Below are positions 49,333-59,040 of a stretch of 64,000 bases of DNA, piece by piece. The DNA is from Pseudovirgaria hyperparasitica (Eukaryota; Ascomycota; Dothideomycetes; Acrospermales; Acrospermaceae): assembly GCF_010093815.1 (NCBI RefSeq), contig NW_022985571.1, positions 152,888 to 216,887 of the forward strand. The letters are read 5' to 3'. The notes under the pieces were generated by a model. That model was not told the origin of the DNA. It worked only from the letters and a program-made list of their open reading frames with translations, and did no database searches. The first letter of the stretch is position 1, and every line of letters begins with the position of its first letter. The translations under genes and the position numbers were made by a program.

Positions 49333-50905
49333 ATAATAATAATAATAATATTATATAACTAGGTAGAGTAGTACTCTATAGGCCTATGCCTTCTCTAGTC
49401 TAAGCCACTATATAAGAAGAAACCCTATAGGGAAAAACTTCCTTATATCTATAACTATATCTCGTTAAACCTCTATTTCGTCTTAAGTATATAGCTATAG
49501 GGTACGCCTATTAGCCTATAGCCTATATTACCGTTATTTTACCCTTAGGTAGCACGTGTAGATACGGAGGTTATTAGTTAAGGGCTGCCCTCGACTAATA
49601 ATCGGGGTTCTCCCGGGGTTCTTCCGGTATATATCGGGTTGCTACCGGCGTATACCGGGTCTCTTCCAATATATATTTCCGGGTCCACTAGTACTAGAGG
49701 ACCTCTAGTTCGAAGTCGGATGACTCCTATAGGTTCGACGTGCCCTATACCATTAGGCCCTACTCCTATTTTCGCCTTATCTTATCCCCTTTAGGCTTAT
49801 ACCTCCGGCTCTACTAGAAGAGGGGCACGACGCCTTATCTAGCTAGGAAACTATAAGGTTTACTCCTTAAACTTATATTACTAGCGTACGTGCCTAGCGA
49901 CACGTTCTATCTCTTTATAAATTAATACGCGTATCCGTTCTCTCGGGCTATATAGTAGTCTCCCTAGCTAGGACGTAATCCCGTCTACTTCTAGATATAC
50001 TAAAGGTTAGAGTCTATTAAAGGGGTAAGGTCCTTAGAGCTAGTAGTTACTACTATATACTACGCCCCGCCTTTAAGTATAGCTACTATCTGGTTTCGTG
50101 TTACCTATAAGGATCTCTCTATAATAGGCCGACCGTGTCTTATAGACGAGTATTCTTTAAATCCTATACGTGTATACTCGTGTGACGCGCCTAGGCGACT
50201 TAAGTATCCTCTATCTACTAACCTAACTTATTTCTACTACTTTTTAATGGGTCCCTATAGCCGCCTCTTACCTATATCCGTATACTATTATCTATATATA
50301 CTAGCGCCCTACCTTCTATAGTAGACTATAATATCTCTCGTACGTAGAAGCTACTCTATCTATCCTAGACCTAAGTAGTATTCTATATTAAGCGAAAGGT
50401 CTTAATAGAGTCGCGCTACTAGTGGTCGCGCTAGGCGTCTTAATAAACGTAGTTTAATACTATAGAAGAGTTAGCCTTAATAAGTTTATCCGTAGTAGTT
50501 TATAGTTACCCTCGACGTGATTTCTCGCTAATCCTTACGTACCTAGAGCTATTTAAGCCTCGAGGTATCCTATCGCGCTACTAGGACTTCCGCTTTCTCT
50601 ATCTATATAGTAAGGTAGATTTAGGCCTGCTTTTAATATAGTAGTAGCGCGTTAGGTGGTTTTCTTATCCCGGTATCCTCATAGACTCCTCTTAACGCGT
50701 TAATTAAGAATAGGATAGAAGTATATACTATCCTAGCTGGTTTATTACGGTATAGTCCCTATAGAGTAACGCGTTACGAAAACTCTATAACTATCTACCT
50801 AGCGACGATAAGGTCGCTATTAACGCCGCTCCGAACCTCTTACTACCTCCGAAGAGGCATTACCTAGCTATAATAATATAGACGCGGTTCGTAAGACTTC
50901 GTAGC
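49333..50905 (-). mobile_element. Short non-autonomous LINE derivative (5' module fused to LINE 3' tail)
   Basis: A 1,573-bp insertion flanked by 15-bp target-site duplications. On the minus strand it starts with the same 5' module as the LINE at 12996 (50905 down to about 49702, with the tRNA-like stretch at the end). It then jumps directly to the last ~370 bp of the LINE, including the palindrome at 49571 and (TTA)n. About 5 kb with ORF1 and ORF2 is absent. It is CpG-rich and among the least RIP-saturated elements here, so it is probably young. Confidence 0.85.
49571..49601. repeat. 31-bp palindrome variant (49571)
   Basis: TTATTAGTTAAGGG-CTG-CCCTCGACTAATAA. Two substitutions in one arm keep CpG and TpG, consistent with low RIP. 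Confidence 0.9.
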
Positions 50906-50920
50906 CTATCTATTAGTATA
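50906..50920. repeat. Target-site duplication, right
   Basis: Exact copy of 49318-49332. Confidence 0.88.
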
Positions 50921-51347
50921 GTAACTTATATTTATATACTAGAGTATTTTTTCTAGATAAGGTCTACTTAGATCTTTAATAGACTAGTCTTAATCTAGTC
51001 TAGTCTAGATTCTAGATTTAACTCTAGCGTCTACTTTACTTCTATAGTAAGTTCTTAGATATTTTAGACTAGACTCTAGAAGATACTAAGAAGAATAGTC
51101 TCTCTCTTCTTAACTTCTCTCTCTATATATATTATCTAGTAGTTAATCTTATTTATAAGATTTTCTTTAAGTAGAGTTCTCTCTATTTTAGTTATCTATA
51201 ATATTTTATATTTTTAGCTATTTTTTATTTTCTAGATAGATATTTAGTTATTCTAGAATATACTACTATATAGGTATTTCTATTATATAGATAGTAGAGA
51301 TATATCTAGTAGAGACTAGAGTATATTAGTATCTAGAGCTACTATAA

Positions 51348-51378
51348 TTATTAGTTAAGAACTATTCTTAACTAATAA
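51348..51378. repeat. 31-bp palindrome variant (51348)
   Basis: TTATTAGTTAAGAA-CTA-TTCTTAACTAATAA: two changes in each arm, mutually compensating, so the arms still pair perfectly. Confidence 0.9.
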
Positions 51379-52530
51379 AAGAAAATTAGTATATTAGTAT
51401 TTCTTATTAGTAGTCTATACTTGTATCTATAAAGAGCTTTTAAGTATATATATATATATATAGTATCTCTATATATTAGTATTATTATATAATATATACT
51501 ATATATATATATTAGAAGTTATTATACTTAGTATACTCTATTAATTAATATATATAGATTACTATATTACCCTAAATTAACTAGTTTTAGTCTCTTAGAG
51601 TATAAGAAGTTTTTTTAGTTTATTACTTATAGATAAAAATATTAAGATATAATAACTAAATAATAAATTAGACTTTAAGACAATCGGACCCTTTAAAATA
51701 AAATAAAAAATTTTAGAAGTTAATTATAAACTATCTTTACCTTAATATATAAGAATAAACCTAGTATTTTATATCTTATTACTAGAACTAGTACTATATA
51801 ATATAAAAATCAAAACTAATATTAAAGCTATAGATAAAGAATTTAAAGTTATAAAGATTCTAGAATCTAGAATTAGTAATAGATTACTAGAATACCTAAA
51901 TAAAGTAGAAAGACTATAAATATATAACTAATACTTAGAAACCTAGAGAATATTTAATAAACTACTAGTAACTAGTATAGAAGTTCTATTAAATAAATCT
52001 AGATTTATCTAGTTCTCTATACTAAGCTAAGAATTATTAATATTTAAAAAAGAATTTAGAATCTCCTTAGTAATAACTCTCTATTATTATTTAAGTTACT
52101 CTTTCTTTACTTTAAGATCTATTACTAATAGATTCTAATAAAGTATATTCTTATAATAATACTTTAATAGCTTCTACTATCTCTCTAGATACTCTAGATA
52201 TATAAAGATAGTCTAAGTATTCCACTAAGCTTTTTGCTAAGTAGCGGCTATTTTTTTTTCCTCTAGTTTAAAATAAGCTTTCTTAGAATAAACCTTCTTA
52301 TCTAGAAATATTACTTATCTACTCTAATAAGAAGAATAAAGACTTATAAGATAACTTACTTAAAGCTTTAATTCTATATTTACTTACTAAATAACTCTAA
52401 TAAATATACTCTAAATACTTATTAGACTTTATAAATACTATCTTATAAATTAAGCTATATTTTTTATAAAATTAATAAGTAAAAGGTATTTTATTACTCT
52501 TATAATTAATTAAGATAGATAAAGTAACTC

Positions 52531-52547
52531 TCTATTTTACTAGAATA
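52531..52547. repeat. Target-site duplication of second SINE, left (tctattttactagaata)
   Basis: Matches 53490-53506 with one difference: TTTTAC here, TTTCAC there. The difference is a C-to-T change at CpA. Confidence 0.85.
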
Positions 52548-53489
52548 ATAATAATAATATTAGTGTTTAACTAGGAAGAACTATATATATAGCTATATAT
52601 ACGTTCTATGGGTATAGACCTTCTCTAGTCTAAGCTACTATATATATAAGAAAACCTTCTATAATTAGCTCTCTAACTAGACTCTATTACTAATCTAACC
52701 TAGTCTAGTCTAAGTCCTTAAATTCTATTAGATAATAAACTTACTTCTTATTCTTTAAAATTAAACTTTTTATTATTATATTAGTACTAGCTCTTAATAA
52801 TACCCTAACTAACTATAGTAAGTATTATCTCTTCTATAATTAGATAGTTTACTAGACTAGACCTAGTCTATTATTTCTATACTACTAGGTTTTTTCTATC
52901 TATAGAAATATAGCTTTATACTAGATATTAGTTATTAATTAAGATAACTAATACTAGAGAGAGTATATATCTAATAGATCCGTGTCTTAGTACTAACCCT
53001 AGCTAGACTAAATTTAGAAATTATTCTTTAGGGCTATATAATTATCTATTAGTAGATAGAATACTTAATTAGATATTACTATCTATTTTATAATTTACTA
53101 AGCTAGAGTAAGTATAAGCTAAGCTAGATTAGAGTAGATAAGGCTCTATAGAGATAGATAAGGCCCTATATACATTCTATAATTTGAGCTAAGTAGGATT
53201 TTTTAGGTCTAGCTACTCTAGACTTAGCCCTACTACTTAAGGTAGTATAGATAGATAGCTATATTAGATAACTTTATTATATAATACTACTATATTATCT
53301 AACTATTACTTAGAACTAAGTAATTATATAATAGTAATCTTTATATTATATACTTACTTAACTCTATATATCTTTAGTAGAGTATATAAAAACTAGTATA
53401 TAAAAAGATAGCTATTATAGAATTTAAATCTATAATATTAGATAATAAACGTTTCTAGTAATATAGTATAGTACTACTATACTACCTAG
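52548..53489 (-). mobile_element. tRNA-derived SINE, second copy
   Basis: The reverse complement of the SINE at 11132-12083 over its full length (942 bp), flanked by 17-bp target-site duplications. On the minus strand it begins GGTAGTATAGTAG, with the B-box-like GATTTAAATTC (RIP-changed) about 60 bp in, and ends in a TTA-rich tail next to the LINE-like segment. The acceptor-like ends GGTAG and CTATC can pair. It is inserted in Gypsy A2. Confidence 0.82.
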
Positions 53490-53506
53490 TCTATTTCACT
53501 AGAATA
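53490..53506. repeat. Target-site duplication of second SINE, right (tctatttcactagaata)
   Basis: See 52531-52547. This copy keeps the CpA. Confidence 0.85.
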
Positions 53507-53658
53507 GACTTTAGAGATTTAACTAATTTAGTAACTCTAGATATAATAGAAAGAAAGAAAGAAGAGCTTTTTATTAAAGGAAATTAGAATAACTATCTAC
53601 TTATAAATAGCTATAGAAGTACTTTAGAATAAAGTACCTTAGAAGAGATATTATATAA

Positions 53659-54181
53659 TAAATTATAAATTAAGATTATAGAAGAATATATAGACCTTAG
53701 TATAAATATTATAAGAAATAGTATAATATATAGAAGAGATATCTATAATACTATAGATAATCTTAGATAATAATCTAAGACTAAGATAGATACTAATAAA
53801 GAGAACTAATTATAGATACTTAGAATAGATATTCTAAGTAGTATACTAAGTAATTAGAAATAGAATACTAGTATTCTAAGTAGTATACTAGATACTAAGA
53901 ATAGGTATTCTAATTAGAGAACCTTAGTAGAACTATATAGACTCTTTAAATCTAATATCTAGAGATAGTTCTATAGTAATTAATTTAAACTTATACTAAT
54001 ATAAATACTACTTTACTTATCTACTAGCTAGTTACTATTTATACTCTATTAATACTTACTATAAATCTACTTATACTCTTCTAAGTCTTCTAAGTATCTT
54101 TATCTTTAGAAAAGTTATAATACTCTATATAATAGACTAATTTAGAGATAAGCTATACCCTTACTAGAAAGGTTTATTATA
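53659..54181 (+). repeat. 3' LTR of Gypsy A2
   Basis: 523 bp matching the LTR at 44452-44975, with the terminal TG changed to TA. Confidence 0.8.
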
Positions 54182-54480
54182 TATAGTATCTTATAGTAAC
54201 TTTATAATACTCTTTTATACTTAGAATAGCTTTATAGTAATCTCTATTATCTTAATATAATATTATTCTACTTTAAATTAAGTTTCTATAAACTATACTA
54301 TATAGTTCTAACTAAAGTTTACTTTAAATAGACTTATATAGATTAATATATATTAACTATTATTATAAATAAACTCTATAATATAGACTAATTTTATCTA
54401 GTTATTCTACTATATCTTAAGAAAGCTAAGTAGATTTCTACTTTCTCTCTTATTAAACTTACTAAAGTTCTATTACTACT
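54182..54480 (-). mobile_element. Gypsy D integrase fragment (minus strand)
   Basis: Matches the complement of about 43690-43960 of Gypsy D (integrase, C-terminal part). A short relic without ends. Confidence 0.65.
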
Positions 54481-54959
54481 CTTATATCTATATATATATT
54501 ATATTTCTATATTACTAGAGATATAGATAGTATAGATAGAAGTACTTATAGAAGACTATATATAGATAGTATAAATAGTATAGATAGAAGTACTTATAGA
54601 AGACTATATCTAGATAGTATAGATAGAATACTTTATAGTATCTCTATTATATATTCTATCTATATATACTTTATAAGAATACTTCTAGATACTATAGCTC
54701 TAACTATAATAGTAAATACTCTTTCTAGTTTATAATATATATAAAGTAAAAGTAGATTACTAAGTATATTAATATAATAAAAGTATAAGAGATAAGATAG
54801 CTATAGTAAGTTATAGAACTCTCTCTAGTAATAGTAGTACTACTACTATCTTCTCTAACTATTCTCTAATAAGAAAATAAAGATAGAAATATATAATAGT
54901 ATACTATCTAGAAGAAGATAGATAGACTATAGAGTATTATTAAGATAGCTACTATATAT
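54481..54959. other. AT-rich sequence with a short tandem repeat
   Basis: 54523-54625 holds two near-identical units of about 45-50 bp (gatagtatagatagaagtac, then ttatagaagactatat) and part of a third. The rest is unclassified RIP-type sequence. Confidence 0.6.
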
Positions 54960-55600
54960 AGTTATTTATATCTCTATTATACTAGTTTATAGATATATAT
55001 ACTCTCTAGTACTTAATAAGAATATAGAGAATACTATAGATTATATAGATAAATATATAATATAAGTATAAGAACTAAATTTTACTTATAAAGAAGATAG
55101 AAGTAGTAATACTTACTATCTAAGAGCTATATAAATACTACTAGATCTATAAGCTAATAATATACCTAGAATACTATACTATCTACTTTCTAGAACTAGA
55201 TAGAAGGGTTCTATTATATATATAAGAGTTATATTATATAAATATAAGTCTATTCTACTAGTAGTATAGTTATATACTAAGAGAGATAATCTCTAGATAG
55301 ATATAGACTCTATCTATATCTATAATATATATAATTAATAATAGTTACTTATATAAGATAATATATTCTTTTTAGTAACTTTAATTATTTCTACTAATAA
55401 TAGAGAGATCTAAATATTATAAGAAAGAAACTATAAGTATAAAAGCTATATATAAGGTACTATAACTTTCTCTATCTTCTTATATCTATAGAATAAATTA
55501 TATAGTAAAAATATAAATAGAATAAGATTAGATCTATACTTATTCTAGAGAATCTCTACTTTTATCTCTCTAATATATTTCTACTATAGAGTAGTTAATA
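54960..55600 (+). mobile_element. LINE endonuclease fragment, heavily RIP-degraded
   Basis: Collinear with about 3240-3900 of the LINE (endonuclease domain) on the plus strand, but almost free of CpG and CpA. It adjoins the gene island starting at about 55620. Confidence 0.75.
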
Positions 55601-55619
55601 CTCTAAAGTTTTAGACCTT

Positions 55620-55853
55620 CTATTTTTTTATCGTATCTAGGCTAAGGCATCTTATATCGATTACTTGTCTTGTCTTTGGTCCCAATTCACCTTATCACCC
55701 TCCTTATCGTCTTGCTTCTCCCCCACCTTGTTCCCCTCTTCTGGTCCATAAGCTCGTCTTCCACTCTAACTGCTGTTATCGTTTAAGACTCTCAACGAGC
55801 GAATATCCGCAACGATACGATTGATAACAGCGATACTTCGGCATAAAAGTATA
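55620..55853 (+). promoter_or_regulatory. Short upstream region with pyrimidine-rich stretch
   Basis: Only about 235 bp of normal sequence separate the RIP'd repeat from the start codon at 55854. 55680-55745 is rich in C and T on the plus strand, as is common just upstream of fungal genes. No TATA box was assigned. Confidence 0.4.
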
Positions 55854-56678
55854 ATGTCTAACGGCTCCAACGATCGCCCTGGCCCTCCTTCTCCCTCCCC
55901 AAACGCGACTGACAGACGTCGGTCATCCTTCTCTACCGGTGCTCTCGCCGACCTCTTCACTCGTCCTTCCAATGCCAACCACAATGGCCCCCAAGCCTAC
56001 CCAGGACCCATCACGACTGCTGCAGTACAAGCTCAATCGCGTCGCTTGTCTTTGACCACGCTTGGGCTGTCTGGCTCCCAAGGCCAGGCTTCCCCGTTTA
56101 ACACCATACGTGACCGCAAACAAAGCTTCTCGAGCGCTAGCAGTGCCTCCGCTGTGGATGAGAGTCCTTTCGAAGAGGAAGATCGGTCCACACCCGCCTT
56201 GGCTACACAAACAAACCAGTTCGCAAGACGACTCAGTTTTGGGGCTCGAGCTCTGCGAGATAGACAAAATTCTGGGAGTGCGAGCAATGCGAATGGTAGA
56301 CCCTCCGTTGATAAATCTACTCTTCCACCCCCGACTACCAAAGGTCGAGGTCTGTTTGCACAACTACATCTAGAATCTTCTACTTCCTCTCCACACAACA
56401 CATCTTTATCTTCACTTGTTCAACTGATGACAGTTCATAGTACCCGTGCTAATTTGTTATTTTCCTTAGCTGAAGGTTACAACTTTGCAGACAGCATGCG
56501 AAGTCGTGCTGAAAGAGGATCCATGTCTGGCAGGCCGCATTCACCACCTGGTCGTATGCACGAACGTGCTAAAAGCGTTGCTATTATGGAACCACCGAAA
56601 GAGATGCCGAAGGCTTCTCCAAAGATCCCCGATGCTTTTCAAGAACGGATCCTAAAGGGAGACTTCTACATGGACTAG
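55854..56678 (+). CDS. Small Ser/Pro-rich conserved fungal protein, probably one intron
   Basis: The start is the ATG at 55854 (MSNGSNDRPG). Eleven codons upstream are open only from a TTG. Unspliced, the frame codes 274 aa. A likely intron at 56350-56469 (GTCTGT...GCTAAT...TTAG, 120 nt, phase 1, in frame) would give 234 aa and remove a stretch unlike the rest. Features: RRRSSFSTGALADLF near the N-terminus, RRLSLTTLGLSGS, FARRLSFGARALR, then EGYNFADSMRSRAERG and the C-terminal FQERILKGDFYMD. The RRxS sites could be phosphorylated by basophilic kinases. I recognise it as a conserved ascomycete family of unknown function, mostly disordered. Confidence 0.78.
   Translation: MSNGSNDRPGPPSPSPNATDRRRSSFSTGALADLFTRPSNANHNGPQAYPGPITTAAVQAQSRRLSLTTLGLSGSQGQASPFNTIRDRKQSFSSASSASAVDESPFEEEDRSTPALATQTNQFARRLSFGARALRDRQNSGSASNANGRPSVDKSTLPPPTTKGRGLFAQLHLESSTSSPHNTSLSSLVQLMTVHSTRANLLFSLAEGYNFADSMRSRAERGSMSGRPHSPPGRMHERAKSVAIMEPPKEMPKASPKIPDAFQERILKGDFYMD
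56350..56469 (+). other. Probable spliceosomal intron
   Basis: The 3' end is strong: gctaat branch-like site, pyrimidine tract, then ttag. The 5' site GTCTGT is less typical. The length is a multiple of 3, so the frame stays open either way. Confidence 0.55.
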
Positions 56679-57368
56679 CCCACAGATTCGACGATATGCA
56701 AACCCCTACAGAACACATAAAAGCCGGAGTTCAATCGTGAATAAACTGCCTTGAGCACTGACAGCACTTCAATTTGGCTGATAACACAGTCAACTAATTT
56801 GATATTTGGGGGTCATTCTTGTCCAGTACAGGCGTCCTGGCCGCCGTTATCACCACAACGTGACACAGAGACGTAACCGGCTGCACTGTATCTTGGCCTC
56901 TTCAGCATGTTATCCCTCATATTTTCTCATTGATATTATGTTTCTTTGATGTTACTCATTGTATGCCGACGAATCGTCCGAAAAACGTCCGCCCTGGGTG
57001 TTTCATCTGATCATCGCGGAGTATGGAGTCATCAATGCAAAACAGTCCTTGATGCAAGACTTTAATTGTCGTACCGAGTTTGATCAAACTTGTGGTTACC
57101 AATGGAATAATATCCGTTGGATGACGTGGTGACAACGCATCTCATTGCATCAAGGATACATATAATAATACGGCAGACGCCTCATCTACGCCTCATCTAC
57201 GCCTTAGTGAGTCTATGCAGGATTGCTTTTCTGTGTACGTTGGCCTACAACACGATAATATGACCCAATTAAAGGTAGCACTCCTATTCCAAGAACAGCT
57301 CCCACGCGTCGGAAAAACTGCCGCGATATGAATCGGAAGTTGATAATAGTGCTCTACAATACATCATA
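56679..57368. other. Intergenic between convergent genes
   Basis: 690 bp holding the 3' ends of both neighbours. A small tandem duplication (gcctcatctac repeated) lies at about 57178-57203. No RNA gene was recognised. Confidence 0.6.
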
Positions 57369-58866
57369 TCATGGTTTCAGCACGGCGTTAATTTGCACTT
57401 TTTTATCTTCCCCACCGCTCACAATCCCAACCTCTCGGTCCCAGCATATGCCAAAGACTTTCACTCCATCACCAGCAACAGCTCTCTTGCTCCTCTGCTT
57501 CATGCTCTCCCGATCGATCGTGTATACACTTTCGCCCACTTGTACGCTCCTAACATCGCTTCCTGCTGTCTTCACATTCCGCACGTCCCACACCCGACAA
57601 GTCCCATCATGACTGGCACTCACCAGCCGATGCTCATTCTCCGGGTCTGCCGCCAGATCAACAACAGAATTCGTGTGTCCTCTAAGCGTTGCCGCCGCAA
57701 TTGTGGCCGTCGACTCGCGCGGATCGATCAGCGTGATATGTCGCGCCGATGAGCCTGCCGCGAGCAGGGATAGTGTTGGTAGCGTCGTTAAGCTTAGTAA
57801 TGACGAATTCGTGGTGCGTAAAGAAACAGGTGTTGAAGTGGCCAGATCCCACGTGCGCAATGTGTGGTCATGGGAGGTCGAGTATGCAGCCGTTGGGTCT
57901 GCAGGGGAGAATATCACGGAAGACACGGGAGCGGTATGTGCACAGAGTAAGGACAATGGGCCTCTCTGCTCTGGGGATTCACCTTGCTGTTGTGACGCGA
58001 AAACTTTCTGTCGCTTGATCGATTTAGAGATAAGTGATTCAGGGGCCGCAGGTGCTAAGTCTGTGCTCGTGCTCCAGAGGCCAAGGGTGTGGTCGGAGGA
58101 TGCCGAAAGAATGTGTGATGATGGAGAATGGACAGCAAGAGATTCAACAGCCCATTTGTGGCCGTAAAGCTCGAGAGTGGGTTCGATCGTTAAATGATCT
58201 GGGTCATATTTCCATACTCGCAAGACTGCGTCAAGGCCTGCGGACACGAGACGTATAGGAGACAAGAATTTCACGGATTTAATGGAGGTAACGCGAGAGC
58301 TGAGTGGGAGTTTAGATATGGCGAGGGGCTCGGATGCGTTTGTGGTATCCCATAGACGTAGTAGGCCATCGTAGCTGCCAGACAAGATACGTGCTTGACC
58401 TTGCGAAATAGTAGGCTTCGTGCGCCAAGTACTTGCGGGGGAGGTCGAGGATATGATGTCGACGGAGGAGACCCAGTCATCATGCTCAAAGGAGGCAACG
58501 TGGGTAGGCGGGCTGAGGGCGCGAATATATTCGACGCTGAGGACGGTTTCGGTGGATATCCCATTCTTGGTAAGGAACTCATCCAGTGTCGTGCGAAGGA
58601 TTCGGCCATTGATGAGGAATTCGTATGGTACGGGCCGCTCGTTCTGTTGTAGGCTGTTGACGAGGCTTGAAAGCTGGAGACGCTTCCAACCTATATACTA
58701 AAGTGAGGATCCTGGAAGCGTCACGATTGAAAGACGACTTACTGGAGGATACGACGGTTGTGCCCGGGTCTTCCGGTAGAGCTATGCTCTGGTCTCGAGT
58801 CGAAATCCGCACTTGCACTTTCTCTTGCGGCGCATCGGCCATTAGCATTGCGACATTGTCAGCCAT
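57369..58866 (-). CDS. YTM1: YTM1/WDR12, WD40 ribosome biogenesis protein (two exons)
   Basis: Exon 1 is 58866-58743 (ATG with G at -3 and +4), the intron is 58742-58691 (52 nt, GTAAGT...TATAG), exon 2 is 58690-57369. The spliced product is 481 aa, close to yeast Ytm1 (460 aa). The N-terminal NLE domain begins at about residue 15 (VQVRISTRDQSIALPEDPGT), crosses the splice junction (SSS-WKRLQLSSLVNSL) and includes EFLINGRILR. It is followed by a seven-bladed WD40 propeller with repeats such as GSYDGLLRLWD, HTLGLWS, HTLRTWDL and GTCRVWDV. The family forms the PeBoW complex with Nop7 and Erb1 in the nucleolus for 60S subunit maturation, and its NLE domain is released by the Rea1/Mdn1 ATPase. Identification is strong. 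Confidence 0.95.
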
Positions 58867-59040
58867 TACTCTCGTACTATGGAGCCCGAAAGCTGTAGTG
58901 TCGTCAGCGCCGTCGTGGTCGTGGTCGCATCTAGAATTGGAGAATATTTTTTATGGAGATCTAGGCACTACATTCTACCACCAGGCGCGGAGATAACGAA
59001 AGACAAGGTGGCGTAGACTCAAGTCCAGCCCTATAATTAG
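58867..59040 (-). promoter_or_regulatory. Compact YTM1 upstream region
   Basis: About 170 bp of normal sequence lie between the YTM1 start codon and the RIP'd repeats. No specific promoter element was recognised. Confidence 0.4.

Larger units (their letters stand above)
48836..51615 (-). mobile_element. LINE fragment, ORF1 and 5' end (minus strand), interrupted by a short element
   Basis: 48870-49332 matches the complement of LINE ORF1 (about 14910-15310). 50921-51615 continues through the left palindrome at 51348 to the 5' end. The interruption at 49333-50905 has target-site duplications. Beyond 51615 Gypsy A2 resumes, so this LINE lies within A2. Confidence 0.8.
51620..54181 (+). mobile_element. 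Gypsy A2, 3' part with chromodomain and 3' LTR, interrupted by a SINE
   Basis: Collinear with 26395-27970 of A1: end of integrase, chromodomain at about 51845-51960, and 3' LTR at 53659-54181. The pol segment corresponding to about 23025-26400 of A1 is missing. The SINE at 52548-53489 interrupts the region after the chromodomain. Confidence 0.82.

Noticed and set aside
57673-58167. 164-codon plus-strand frame
   Set aside because: Antisense to the WD40 repeats of YTM1.
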